This document shows, piece by piece, positions 27,648 to 36,946 of a DNA stretch of 64,000 nucleotides. The notes below the pieces were generated by a model, which was not told the origin of the DNA, ran no database searches, and saw only the letters and a list, made by a program, of their open reading frames with translations. A program made the translations under genes and the position numbers. This stretch comes from Actinomycetota bacterium (GTDB lineage: Bacteria > Actinomycetota > Thermoleophilia > RBG-16-64-13). Each line of letters opens with the position of its first letter. The first letter of the stretch is position 1. The stretch spans positions 1 through 64,000 of the forward strand of contig JAAYJE010000048.1 of assembly GCA_012523095.1 (NCBI GenBank), in the 5' to 3' direction.

Positions 27648-28289
27648 ATGTTCGAGAGGAGCGTCTCGGAGCGTCAGAGCGAGAGCTTCGCGAGCGTGGA
27701 AGCAGCTTGGAAATATGCTCGGCGCGTCCAGAGAAGCAGACGGCGGTATGAGGCGTTCCTGAAGCATCTCAAGGCGCTTGGTATCACGGGTAGATACCTG
27801 GATGTCGGCGCCGGGACGGGGACTCCCGCGGTCACCGTGGCCGAGGATCACCCGGAGGTGGAGATCACGGCGCTGGAGCTGTCTCCGGCGATGATCCAGG
27901 TCGGCAAAGAGTACGTCAGGAGCCGGGGACTTCAGGACAGGATCATTTTCGTTTTGGGCGATGCCACCGACGAGGGCACCATCGAGGCTTTGGGTGAGTT
28001 CGACATCATATACAGCACCTTCTCTCTTCATCACTGGGAGGCGCCTGCTGTGGTGATCCGCAATCTGCTGAACAGCCTCAGGGGGAGCGGCGTGTTGTAC
28101 CTCTACGACCTGAGGCGGGTGTGGTGGCTCTACTGCATCCCGGTGCACAAGGGGTTCTTCGCGTCCATCCGGGGGGCGTACGTCGCCGGCGAGATCCGCG
28201 AGTTGCTGGGTGGGCTCGGCGTTGTGTCGTACGAAGTGAAGAACGAGCCTCCCTTCCTGCTATCCGTCATCATCCGAAAGGCGGGCTGA
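27648..28289 (+). CDS. Class I SAM-dependent methyltransferase
   Basis: 213 residues. It shows Motif I LDVGAGTGTPAVTVA, the acidic end of strand 2 in ITALELSPAMI, and motif IV region FDIIYSTFSLHHW. The start is the ATG at 27648, which has GGAGG 7 bases upstream; the in-frame start 42 bases earlier has no such site. The C-terminal part (RRVWWLYCIPVHKGFF, then VAGEIRELL) is typical of UbiE/small-molecule methyltransferases. The substrate is unknown. Confidence 0.85.
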   Translation: MFERSVSERQSESFASVEAAWKYARRVQRSRRRYEAFLKHLKALGITGRYLDVGAGTGTPAVTVAEDHPEVEITALELSPAMIQVGKEYVRSRGLQDRIIFVLGDATDEGTIEALGEFDIIYSTFSLHHWEAPAVVIRNLLNSLRGSGVLYLYDLRRVWWLYCIPVHKGFFASIRGAYVAGEIRELLGGLGVVSYEVKNEPPFLLSVIIRKAG

Positions 28290-28310
28290 CAGATCGGAGC
28301 GGATCGGGAG

Positions 28311-28486
28311 ATGGAGGATCCGCTGAGCGGCGGGTTGACGGGTGACATGATCGAGGTTCTCGCCAAGGATCGCGGGGCCGATCTCCGCGGCATCGTTCCA
28401 GTGGAGCGATTTTCTCTCGCGCCGGCGGGGTTCCATCCTCGAGACATCTTCGAGCCGACTCGATCGGTGGTCTCATACCCGCAATC
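28311..28486 (+). pseudogene. N-terminal fragment of a QueG-like iron-sulfur protein
   Basis: About 58 codons resemble the N-terminus of epoxyqueuosine-reductase-like Fe-S proteins: MIEVLAKDRGADLRGIVPVE, then RFSLAPAGFHPRDIF and TRSVVSYP. The match stops abruptly and no cobalamin or ferredoxin domain follows. The frame stays open into the next gene, so it could formally be an N-terminal extension of it, but the junction sequence is Pro/Arg-rich and unlike either family. I read it as a truncated relic. Confidence 0.5.
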
Positions 28487-28589
28487 ATATACTGACGAAT
28501 CGCCGTTACAGCAACCGGATAGCCCTTGGCGCGGTGCTTCGCCTTGCGCCTGTGGTCATGAGGTTGTGGACCCACGACGGGAGCATAAG

Positions 28590-29288
28590 ATGGAGATGAT
28601 ACCGACCAGACTCGTGGACATGACGTTCCGTCTCGACACCGGCCTCCTGATGGAGAAGTGCCGGATCACGCCGGGCACAGGACATGCGCAGGTGTTCACG
28701 GACCTGGTCGAGCGCGTGCAGACGATGGGCAGGCCCAAGGCGGTCTACACGGAGGCCTACATCGGCGAGAGGGGAGACGATCGGGTCTCCGTGGGCGGGG
28801 TGAGGTTCACCAGCCGGGTCCTCGTCAAGAACCTCGATCAGGCCGAACGCCTGTTCCCCTTCGTGGCCACGTGTGGTGACGAGATCGACTCCATCGAGGG
28901 TCCGGAGGGCGACATCCGCCACAAGGCCTGGCTCTACGTCCTCAAGCAGGAGCTGGTAGGTGTGGCCGTGGCTCAGGTCCAGGAGCACATAGGGAGGCGC
29001 TATCAGATCTCGAAGCTCTCCTTCATGAACCCGGGCTCGGGCGACGCCAGTGTGTGGCCGTTGTCGCAGCAGAAAGAGCTGTTCTTGCTCTTGGGCGACG
29101 TCGAGGGAGAGATCGGAGTGAGATTGACGGACTCGTTCCTGCTGATACCGGAGATGTCTGTCTCCGGGGTCATGTTCCCCACCGAAACCGACTTCCATAG
29201 TTGCCAGGTCTGCCGCCGGGAACGCTGCCCCAACCGTAGGGCTCCGCTGGATCAGGAGTTGTGGGATGAGCTCGACGGCGGGGCTTGA
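28590..29288 (+). CDS. MetH activation-domain-like protein (cobalamin reactivation)
   Basis: 232 residues similar to the C-terminal activation domain of B12-dependent methionine synthase, as a free-standing protein. It carries the SAM-binding signature region MNPGSGDASVWPLSQQ, followed by LLGDVEGEIGVRLTDSFLLI, PEMSVSGVMFPTE and a C-terminal Cys cluster CQVCRRERCPNRR. Such proteins occur with corrinoid methyltransferases and probably help reduce or remethylate Co(II). No corrinoid protein gene is in this window. The ATG at 28590 follows GGGAG; the frame is open 279 bases further upstream through a QueG-like fragment. Confidence 0.8.
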   Translation: MEMIPTRLVDMTFRLDTGLLMEKCRITPGTGHAQVFTDLVERVQTMGRPKAVYTEAYIGERGDDRVSVGGVRFTSRVLVKNLDQAERLFPFVATCGDEIDSIEGPEGDIRHKAWLYVLKQELVGVAVAQVQEHIGRRYQISKLSFMNPGSGDASVWPLSQQKELFLLLGDVEGEIGVRLTDSFLLIPEMSVSGVMFPTETDFHSCQVCRRERCPNRRAPLDQELWDELDGGA

Positions 29289-29448
29289 GTCGGACCGGCT
29301 GCGGAGGTGTCGGCGTCCGCCGAAGGGTGACTGCGCCGGATTCGCGGGCGCGGGCCGGCCCGGCCCGGGCCCCCACGAATGAGGCCCTTTGCTAATCCGC
29401 ATGCCTCCTATATTGTCTTCATACACCAATGATCAAGGAGAGGCTGGC

Positions 29449-30411
29449 ATGATCAAGGAGATCGCCGCGCAGGATCTGGACACCAAGAGCTTCATAGCGG
29501 AGAAGGTGGCCGACATCCGCTCCACGGTGGGCGATGGATGGGCCATCAACGCTTTGTCCGGCGGGGTGGATTCGTCCGTGGTCACCATGTTGGGGCATCT
29601 GGCGCTGGGCGACAAGCTGAAGACCATCTTCGTCCAGAACGGCCTCATGCGGGCGGGCGAGGCCGAGCAGGTCACCGGGTTCTTCCGTGATCTGGGCGTC
29701 GCCGTGGAAGTCGTCGACGCGCGCGACGAGTTCTTCGCAGCCCTGAAGGGGGTCACCGACCCCGAGGCGAAACGGGAGGCCATCACGCAGACCTTCTATC
29801 GAGAGGTCTTCGGTCGCCTGGTCCGGGAGAGCGGGGCGAAGCACCTGCTGCAGGGGACCATCCTCACCGACGTGGACGAGACCGTCGCCGGCATCAAGCG
29901 GCAGCACAACGTTTTCGAGCAACTGGGCATCGACCCGCAGGAGGTCTTCGGTTACAAGATCCTCGAGCCGCTCATCCGGCTCCGCAAGGACGGCGTGAGG
30001 AAGGTGGGGGAAGCGGTGGGGCTGCCGAAGGAGTTGTTCGACCGCATCCCCTTCCCGGGGCCTGGGCTGGCGGCCCGGGTGATCGGCGAGGCCACGCCGG
30101 AGCGCATCGAGATCGTGCGTGAGGCCACCAGGACGATGGAGCCGCACCTCGAGGGCTTCGGGGCCTTTCAGTATTTGGCCGTGTTGCACGAAGACCGAGT
30201 GACGGGAATGCGCGACGGCAGCCGCGACTTCGGCATGCAGATCGAGGTGCGCTGCTGGGATAGTCTCGATGCGCGTACGGCGACCCCTACCCGCGTACCC
30301 TTCGAGGTCCTTGAGAAGATGGCGAAGGACATCATCGCCGCAGTGCCGGGCGTGGTCAGCGTCACCTACAACATCGCCACCAAACCGCCGTCGACCATCG
30401 AAGTGGTGTAG
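29449..30411 (+). CDS. guaA: GMP synthase ATP-pyrophosphatase subunit
   Basis: 320 residues covering only the C-terminal half of GMP synthetase: the N-type PP-loop SGGVDSSV (37-44), then QGTILTDVDE, the KxxH-like IKRQHNV, and the dimerisation domain with RIPFPGPGLAARVIGE and the end TYNIATKPPSTIEVV. It aminates XMP to GMP using ATP and ammonia. The glutamine amidotransferase domain found at the N-terminus of bacterial GuaA is missing; AAGGAG before this ATG shows it is a true start, so the glutaminase must be a separate gene elsewhere, as in archaea. Confidence 0.9.
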   Translation: MIKEIAAQDLDTKSFIAEKVADIRSTVGDGWAINALSGGVDSSVVTMLGHLALGDKLKTIFVQNGLMRAGEAEQVTGFFRDLGVAVEVVDARDEFFAALKGVTDPEAKREAITQTFYREVFGRLVRESGAKHLLQGTILTDVDETVAGIKRQHNVFEQLGIDPQEVFGYKILEPLIRLRKDGVRKVGEAVGLPKELFDRIPFPGPGLAARVIGEATPERIEIVREATRTMEPHLEGFGAFQYLAVLHEDRVTGMRDGSRDFGMQIEVRCWDSLDARTATPTRVPFEVLEKMAKDIIAAVPGVVSVTYNIATKPPSTIEVV

Positions 30412-30616
30412 GCAGGTATGACGGAGGGTGCGGTCGACTGGGTAGAGCGGATGTGGGCTGCGGTTGTTGCTGCGCGTCCTGATCTCGCCGACCGGTCATG
30501 CGGTGGTATTGGGCGGCGATCCGGGTACTTCCGAAAGGTCGACGTCGTCTGGCGGGAGTCATAGGACGGGATGCATGCCGCCGGGAGGCGGACTGCGCCA
30601 TGTCTTCGAGCAGACG

Positions 30617-31888
30617 TCACCCGGCCGGGACTTCCCGCCGTAGCCGCCGCCTGAGTAGGTCGAGCGCCGCGTAGGCGGCGCGCTCTCTCACCTGGTCGCG
30701 CTGCCCGGGCAGTCGTATCTGTTCCACCAGGGTGACCCCCTTCACTACACTGCCGATGTAGACCAGGCCCACAGGCTTGGCTTCCGTACCCCCGGCCGGC
30801 CCTGCCACGCCGGTCGTGGAAAGGGCGCAATCGGTCCCCAGCAGACGGGTCACCCCTTCGGCCATAGCAGCCGCCACCTCTTCGCTGACGGCACCCTTCT
30901 CAGCCAGAACGTCGGCGGGCACGTCCAGGACCTGGGTCTTCACCCGATCGTCGTAGGCCGTGACCCCTCCCAGGAAGTAGTCGCTGCTGCCGGCGACGTC
31001 GGTGAACTTCTTCCCCAGGAGGCCTCCTGTGCATGATTCCGCCACGGCTACGGTCAGGCCGGCCGCCCGCAGCAGCCGGCCGGCGATCTCCGGCAACTCC
31101 TCGCCGTTGTCGCCGTAGACTCGATCGCCCAGGGCGGCGAGCACCTGCTGCTGCACTGAGTCCAGTTTCCGTTTCGCCTCGGTCGAAGCCGGACCCCGCA
31201 GGATCACGGTGACGCCGTCGAGATGGGCCCTGGTGCCGATGGTGGCCTCCGGATCGTGCCAGTCAAGATCGGCAAGGATCTCCGCCAGCGCCGACTCTCC
31301 GATGCCGAAGGTGCGTATGCGCCTCACCACCTGGGCGTTGGAGACACTCTCGATCGCCTGCCGCGCGCGACGGACCTTCAGTAGCGGTTCCACCGTCTCC
31401 TCCCACATCTGCCGAAGCTCCCAAGCGACGCCCGGAAGGGCGACCAGCAGAGTCCTGTCATGCTGCACGTAGAAGCCGGGTGCCGTCCCGGTGGGCGGGA
31501 TCGCCGAGGAGCCTCGTGGGATCAGCGCCTGCTTGCGGTTGCTATCGCCCATGACGAAGCCTCGAGAGGCGAAACGGGCTCGGATCTGCTCCAGGAGCTC
31601 GTCATGATGTTCGAGCGGCCGTCCCAGCGCCTCCGCGACCGCTTCGCGGGTCAGGTCGTCTTCAGTGGGTCCCAGGCCGCCGGAGAGCACCAGCACCACG
31701 GGACGACGGGCCAGACTGTCTCTGACGACCGCGACCATGGTCTCTAGGTCGTCGGTCACGGACAGAGCACGGGTGGTGAAGATGCCCAGGTCGAGCAGTC
31801 GTTCTCCCAGATATAGTTGGTTGGTGTTGGTCGTGTCGCCCCGCAGGAGCTCATCACCGCTGAAGATCATCTCGGCCGAATCGCCCAC
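30617..31888 (-). CDS. cinA: CinA family nicotinamide-nucleotide amidase
   Basis: 423 residues. The N-terminal MoCF-like domain (IFSGDELLRGDTTNTNQLYL, LSGGLGPTEDDLTREAVAEA) is followed by the C-terminal PncC amidase domain with VAESCTGGLLG and TGVAGPAGG. It is the NMN deamidation/ADP-ribose pyrophosphatase family, linked to competence and pyridine-nucleotide recycling. I chose GTG at 31888 because it gives the family-typical N-terminus and has GGGAG upstream; a much longer frame from 32290 crosses the trp leader and is not credible. It is divergent from the hisI-trp operon and convergent with guaA. Confidence 0.88.
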   Translation of the reverse strand: MGDSAEMIFSGDELLRGDTTNTNQLYLGERLLDLGIFTTRALSVTDDLETMVAVVRDSLARRPVVLVLSGGLGPTEDDLTREAVAEALGRPLEHHDELLEQIRARFASRGFVMGDSNRKQALIPRGSSAIPPTGTAPGFYVQHDRTLLVALPGVAWELRQMWEETVEPLLKVRRARQAIESVSNAQVVRRIRTFGIGESALAEILADLDWHDPEATIGTRAHLDGVTVILRGPASTEAKRKLDSVQQQVLAALGDRVYGDNGEELPEIAGRLLRAAGLTVAVAESCTGGLLGKKFTDVAGSSDYFLGGVTAYDDRVKTQVLDVPADVLAEKGAVSEEVAAAMAEGVTRLLGTDCALSTTGVAGPAGGTEAKPVGLVYIGSVVKGVTLVEQIRLPGQRDQVRERAAYAALDLLRRRLRREVPAG

Positions 31889-31911
31889 TTGTGGTCCGCT
31901 CCCTTCGATTC

Positions 31912-31941
31912 TTCGCAAAAGGCCGTCCAACCGTGTATCAT
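31912..31941 (+). promoter_or_regulatory. Candidate promoter for the leader-hisI-trp operon
   Basis: TTCGCA (31912-31917) and TATCAT (31936-31941) are separated by 18 bases, matching sigma-70-type hexamers at 4/6 and 5/6. It lies between cinA and the leader ORF at 31979 and would start transcription near 31948. Confidence 0.35.
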
Positions 31942-31978
31942 ACCCGTTCATTACCGTGCTGCTGATGGAGTGGGGAAG

Positions 31979-32104
31979 ATGAAAGGACAGGCCACATGTT
32001 CGACCGAGCGGCGTGCAGACGCCCTGATCCCTTCCGGGACCGGTCTTTGGTGGCATCGTCAGCACAGCGGTTCTTTTCACGGCTGGCATCCCTCGTGGAT
32101 CTAG
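31979..32104 (+). CDS. trpL: Putative Trp/His-rich leader peptide of the trp operon
   Basis: 41-codon ORF with GGAG 8 bases before its ATG. The last 18 residues, in pieces, are WWHRQHSG, SFHGWHPS and WI: four Trp (24, 25, 36, 40) and four His (26, 29, 34, 37). Such enrichment directly upstream of a hisI-trp operon is the hallmark of a ribosome-mediated attenuation leader. The stop codon runs straight into a 9-bp hairpin, and the segment CCCTCG inside the Trp-codon region (32090-32095) can pair with the same CGAGGG (32119-32124) that closes the hairpin, giving mutually exclusive structures. No U-tract follows, so the terminator mechanism is uncertain. Confidence 0.7.
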   Translation: MKGQATCSTERRADALIPSGTGLWWHRQHSGSFHGWHPSWI

Positions 32105-32126
32105 CCCCTCGCGATGTGCGAGGGGC
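32104..32126 (+). promoter_or_regulatory. Attenuator-like hairpin in the trp leader
   Basis: A perfect 9-bp stem (32104-32112 with 32118-32126), loop GATGT, beginning at the last base of the leader stop codon. An upstream copy of CCCTCG at 32090-32095, overlapping the last Trp codons, competes for the 3' arm. Ribosome stalling at those codons would therefore decide which pair forms. Confidence 0.55.
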
Positions 32127-32247
32127 GCCTCCAGCGGCTGCGTGACGATAAGCGCGAGCAGTGTTGAGTGCGAACGCGACGTCACTCGGCCGGCACCGGC
32201 GCGATGATGCGCCAACTGGTTGGTGAGTGATCTAGAGAGGGAACGAA

Positions 32248-32700
32248 ATGCAGAGCAAAGCCGACAATCCAGCAGATATGACCGCCGCATCGGGTCCGGC
32301 TGCGGCCTCGGACCCTTCCTGTATCCGGTACGACTCCCGGGGACTCGTGCCGTGCGTCGTTCAGGAATGGACCACGGGCGAGGTTCTGATGCTCGCCTAC
32401 ATGAACGCCGAATCGGTTCGCCGCACTCTCGAGACTGGGACCACCTGGTTCTTCAGTCGGTCCCGCAACGAGTACTGGAACAAAGGCGCTACGTCGGGCC
32501 ATTTCCAGAAGGTGCGCGAGCTGCGCTACGACTGCGACGGCGACACGCTGCTCGCCATCGTGGAGCAGACCGGCGGCGCCTGCCACACGGGCGACTTCAC
32601 TTGTTTCGACGGCCGATGGCTCAGCCCTCCCGCCGGAGAGCGACCCCCGTTCCTCGCCAGAGGCTCCGCTTCCGCGCAGCCTTCCGTCCGAGAAAAGTAG
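32248..32700 (+). CDS. hisI: Phosphoribosyl-AMP cyclohydrolase
   Basis: 150 residues; the third step of histidine synthesis, opening the adenine ring of phosphoribosyl-AMP. The HisI core is complete: [37 protein letters not shown], the metal-binding DCDGDT and [12 protein letters not shown] with Zn/Mg-site cysteines. The 23-residue N-terminal extension is low complexity. It is the first structural gene after the leader and only 6 bases before trpE, so a His gene heads the Trp operon. No other his gene is nearby. Confidence 0.92.
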   Translation: MQSKADNPADMTAASGPAAASDPSCIRYDSRGLVPCVVQEWTTGEVLMLAYMNAESVRRTLETGTTWFFSRSRNEYWNKGATSGHFQKVRELRYDCDGDTLLAIVEQTGGACHTGDFTCFDGRWLSPPAGERPPFLARGSASAQPSVREK

Positions 32701-32706
32701 ACGGCC

Positions 32707-34239
32707 ATGACATCCGGCATCATCGCCACCGCGCCCTCCCTGGAAGAGGCGCGAGAACTCAGCGCTGGGCACAATGTCCTCCCGGTCACGTGTCACTTCT
32801 TCGACGACACCGAGACCCCTGTCTCCGCGTTCCTAAAACTCCGGCAGGCATCCGGCTGCTTCCTATTGGAGAGCGCCGAGCAGGGTCTGCAGCTCGGCCG
32901 CTACTCGTTCCTGGGCGTCAAGGCCTGGGAGAGCGTACGCCTGAACGGGGCCACCGTCACCATACGTCGCAACGGAGTGGACACCGACCAGGATCTTGAG
33001 AAGCTCGGCCTTGACCCCTTCGCTTTCATGGCCAAGCACCTGGAGAGGTACCGGGGACCGTCACTCGAGGGGATGCCGCCTTTCACGGGCGGGGCCGTAG
33101 GCTACTTCGGTTACGACTGCATCCGCCACGTGGAGAGTCTGGGCAACGCTCCAGGCGACGACATGGGACTTCCCGATATGGCCTTCCTGCTTACAGACGT
33201 CATCGTGGTGTTCGATCATCTTCTTCACACCATCACCCTGCTCACCAACATATTCTGCGACGAGGAGTCCGATCTCGACAGGGCCTATGCCGCCGCTGCG
33301 AAGCGTCTGGCCGAGGTCAAAGTCCGGCTGCGGGCACCCATCCCACCGCCCAAGTGGGATCTCGATCGCGATCGCACCCACACGGAACGTGACGACGTCG
33401 AGATCCGCTCCAATTTCGAGCGCGGACGGTACCTGGCCGCTGTGGAGCGGATACGCGACTACATCTACGCCGGTGATGCCTTCCAGGTGGTGCTGTCGCA
33501 GCGTTTCGAGCGACCTATCGACGTGAGCGGGTTCTCCATCTATCGGGGGCTGCGGGCCGTCAACCCCAGTCCGTACATGTACTACATCTCGTTCCGCGAC
33601 TTCGAGGTGGTGGGCTCCAGCCCCGAGGCGCTGGTCACGGTGAGCGGCCGCCGGGCTGAGACCCGGCCCATAGCCGGCACGAGGCCCCGGGGGGCGACCC
33701 CGGCTGAGGACGCGGCCCTGGCGGAGGAGATGCTGGCCGACGAGAAGGAACGGGCCGAGCATCTCATGCTGATCGATCTGGGCCGCAACGACCTGGGTCG
33801 GGTGTGCCGGGCCGGCACCGTCAAGACCCGGCAGTTCATGGAAGTGGAGCGCTACAGCCATGTGATGCACATGGTGTCCTCGGTGGTGGGCGAGCTGGAC
33901 GACGGAGTCGTGGCGGCCGACGCACTGCGGGCGGTGTTCCCGGCCGGCACGGTGTCCGGGGCGCCCAAGGTGCGGGCCATGGAGATCATCGACGAGCTGG
34001 AGCCGACCCGCCGCGGACCGTATGGCGGTGCCATCGGCTACCTGAGCTACTCGGGCGACCAAGACTCCTGCATATACATCCGCACCATCCTGGTCCGCGA
34101 CGGCTGCGCCTACGTACAGGCCGGCGGCGGCATCGTAGCCGACTCGACGCCGGAGCGCGAGTTCCAGGAGACCGAGAACAAGGCTCGGGCGCTGTTCCGG
34201 GCCATCGAGTTGGCGACCGCTCAAGAGGAATGGGAGTAG
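32707..34239 (+). CDS. trpE: Anthranilate synthase component I
   Basis: 510 residues; converts chorismate plus ammonia (from TrpG) to anthranilate. The feedback-inhibition site FLLESAEQG (Trp-binding LLES motif) is near residue 57. The chorismate-binding catalytic half carries the motifs IRDYIYAGDAFQVVLSQRFE, RPIAGTRPRG, LIDLGRNDLGRV, FPAGTVSGAPKVRAMEII and the C-terminal QAGGGIVADSTPE. It starts 6 bases after hisI and ends 3 bases before trpG. Confidence 0.95.
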   Translation: MTSGIIATAPSLEEARELSAGHNVLPVTCHFFDDTETPVSAFLKLRQASGCFLLESAEQGLQLGRYSFLGVKAWESVRLNGATVTIRRNGVDTDQDLEKLGLDPFAFMAKHLERYRGPSLEGMPPFTGGAVGYFGYDCIRHVESLGNAPGDDMGLPDMAFLLTDVIVVFDHLLHTITLLTNIFCDEESDLDRAYAAAAKRLAEVKVRLRAPIPPPKWDLDRDRTHTERDDVEIRSNFERGRYLAAVERIRDYIYAGDAFQVVLSQRFERPIDVSGFSIYRGLRAVNPSPYMYYISFRDFEVVGSSPEALVTVSGRRAETRPIAGTRPRGATPAEDAALAEEMLADEKERAEHLMLIDLGRNDLGRVCRAGTVKTRQFMEVERYSHVMHMVSSVVGELDDGVVAADALRAVFPAGTVSGAPKVRAMEIIDELEPTRRGPYGGAIGYLSYSGDQDSCIYIRTILVRDGCAYVQAGGGIVADSTPEREFQETENKARALFRAIELATAQEEWE

Positions 34240-34242
34240 GTC

Positions 34243-34919
<677 letters not shown>

Positions 34920-34923
<4 letters not shown>

Positions 34924-35966
34924 TCGCCACATCTTTCAGTCAGACATTGCAGCAACTGGCCGAGGGTCGCGATCTCACCAGCTCTGAGGCCGCCTGGGCT
35001 CTGGAGCAGATCGTGGGTGGAGACGCCGGCGATGCGGAGGCGGCCGCGTTCCTCATGGCGCTACGGGTCAAAGGAGAGACTGCCGAAGAGATCGCCGGGC
35101 TGATGAGGACCATGCGCCGCTTCGCGGTGCCCGTGGAGACCACCTACCAGGACGCTCTGGTAGACATCGTGGGTACCGGCGGAGACTGCCTGGGTACGTT
35201 CAACGTCTCCACCACGGCGGCGTTCGTCGTCGCCGGGGCCGGCGTGAGGGTGGCCAAGCACGGGAACAGAGCCGCCAGTTCACTCTGCGGCTCGGCCGAT
35301 GTCATGGAGGCCCTCGGCGTCCGCATCGATCTGCGGCCCGCGGAGGTGGCTTTCTGTCTCGATCGCGTGGGCATCGGTTTCATGCTGGCGTCGCTTCACC
35401 ACCCTGCCACCGGCAAGGTCACGGCCGTGCGTCGCGCCTTGGGCGTCCGCACCGTCTTCAACTTCCTGGGCCCGCTGACGAACCCCGCCGGAGTCCGCCG
35501 GCAGTTGATGGGGGTCTGTTCCCCGGCCTATCTGGCGGCGCTCGCGGGAGCGCTTTCCCGGGTGGGCTGCGAATGCGCTTTGGTTGTGAGCGGTCACAAC
35601 GGCATGGACGAGTTGTCGGTCGCCGGCCCGAGCCTTATGGTAGAAGTGAGCCGAGGGGTGGTGGGCGAGCCGTATACCATCAGGCCGGAGGATTACGGGC
35701 TCTCACTACACGAGCAGGCCGCAGTGGCCGGAGGCGATCGCGAGGAGAACGCGGCCATAATCCGCCGGGTGCTCGGCGGTGAGACCGGAGCATGTCGGGA
35801 CGTGGTGCTGCTCAACGCCGCTGCGGCGCTGTTCGTCGCGGGAACGGTCATGTCCATATCGGACGGCATACGGCGGGCCGCCCAGTCTATCGACTCGGGC
35901 CGCGCCGCCGAGACGCTGGACGACATGGTGGCGGTGACGAACGAGCTGGTGGCGGGTCGGACATGA
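34920..35966 (+). CDS. trpD: Anthranilate phosphoribosyltransferase
   Basis: 348 residues; joins anthranilate to PRPP. Family blocks include DIVGTGGDCLGTFNVSTTAA (PRPP loop GTGGD), AKHGNRAASSLCGSADVMEALG, FMLASLHHPA (normally FLFAPxxHPA), RTVFNFLGPLTNPA and VVSGHNGMDELS. The LASLHHPA variant changes the anthranilate-channel segment slightly. It is coupled by ATGA overlaps to trpG upstream and trpC downstream. Confidence 0.95.
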
Positions 35967-36946
35967 GCGCGCTGCACGATAGACCGGGGGGCGTCTCGCG
36001 CGCTGCGTCGACGGAGGGCCACGCCCCCGCTCAGACCGGCGCGGCGTCGACCGCCGCCTACGTCGCGAGCATGCCGGTCGTCCCGGCGGGGGCCTACGCC
36101 GCGAGCATGCCGGTCGTCCCCACATATCTTGATCGCATCGTGCCGGCAGTGGTCCGCCGTCTAGAGGAGCGGAAACGGCGCCGGCCGCAGTCGGAACTGG
36201 AGGCGATTGCCGCTCCGGACCGGGGGGCGTCTTTCGCAGCCGCCCTGGGCGGGCCCGAGGTGTCGCTCATCGCGGAGGTGAAGCGTTCGTCGCCCAGCAA
36301 GGGCCCAATACGGCCCGACTTGGAGGTGGGTCCCCTCGTAGAAGCCTACGAGAGGAGTGGGGCGCGGGCGGTGTCGGTGCTGACGGAAGAGGATTTCTTC
36401 GGAGGCAATCTGGAGGACCTTCGTGTGGCCGCAGCACACACACGGCTTCCGGTGTTACGCAAGGACTTCATCGTCGACCCCTATCAGGTACACGAGGCCC
36501 GTGCATACGGGGCCTCGGCCGTGTTGCTCATCGCGGCTCTACTCGACGACAGGCTCTTGGAAGGACTGGCGGCGCTGGCCGGCAGACTCGGGCTTGACGT
36601 GCTGCTCGAGGTCCACGATGAAGCGGAGTTGGCACGCGCGCTCGCCGTCGAATACGCGATCGTGGGAATCAACAACCGAGACCTGCATTCCTTTGAAGTC
36701 TCCCTCGACACGACGATCAGACTGGCCGGTCTGGTCCCCCAGGGGAGGTTGCTCGTCGGGGAGAGCGGAATCCGGGATGGTGATCATGTGGCCCGACTGG
36801 CGTCGTCAGGTGTGGATGGTGTATTGGTGGGGGAGAGCATCTTGATGAGCACGGATGTGGGGGAGGCCATAGCCGCCCTCATGCTCCCTGCACCGCCGGT
36901 GATGCTACGACCCGAAGGTCTAACGAAGATGAAGGAGGCTCGATGA
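35963..36946 (+). CDS. trpC: Indole-3-glycerol-phosphate synthase with extended N-terminus
   Basis: 327 residues against about 260 usually. The TIM-barrel core starts at TYLDRIVPAVVRRLEERKRR and has the catalytic blocks LIAEVKRSSPSKG, LTEEDFFGG, VLRKDFIVDPYQ, GINNRDLHSF, and LVGESGI (normally SESGI). The first 48 residues are an Ala/Pro-rich extension holding two copies of a 36-base unit (36056-36120; AYxASMPVVP twice). Either internal ATG (36071 or 36107) would give a normal-length enzyme, but the ATG at 35963 overlaps the trpD stop and preserves coupling. Confidence 0.9.
   Translation: MSALHDRPGGVSRAASTEGHAPAQTGAASTAAYVASMPVVPAGAYAASMPVVPTYLDRIVPAVVRRLEERKRRRPQSELEAIAAPDRGASFAAALGGPEVSLIAEVKRSSPSKGPIRPDLEVGPLVEAYERSGARAVSVLTEEDFFGGNLEDLRVAAAHTRLPVLRKDFIVDPYQVHEARAYGASAVLLIAALLDDRLLEGLAALAGRLGLDVLLEVHDEAELARALAVEYAIVGINNRDLHSFEVSLDTTIRLAGLVPQGRLLVGESGIRDGDHVARLASSGVDGVLVGESILMSTDVGEAIAALMLPAPPVMLRPEGLTKMKEAR
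36056..36120 (+). repeat. 36-bp tandem duplication at the trpC N-terminus
   Basis: GCCTACGTCGCGAGCATGCC and its continuation (36056-36084) recur with one mismatch at 36092-36120. The period is 36 bases, in frame, and each copy contains an ATG. It duplicates the probable ancestral start region of trpC. Confidence 0.8.

Noticed and set aside
32104-32247. T-box or other riboswitch in the trp leader
   Set aside because: No T-box GGUGGxACCGCG segment or specifier-loop layout is visible; the Trp-codon ORF with competing hairpins explains the region better.
31889-32290. N-terminal extension of cinA to 32290
   Set aside because: It would run antisense through the trp leader and hisI start; the family N-terminus begins near the GTG at 31888.
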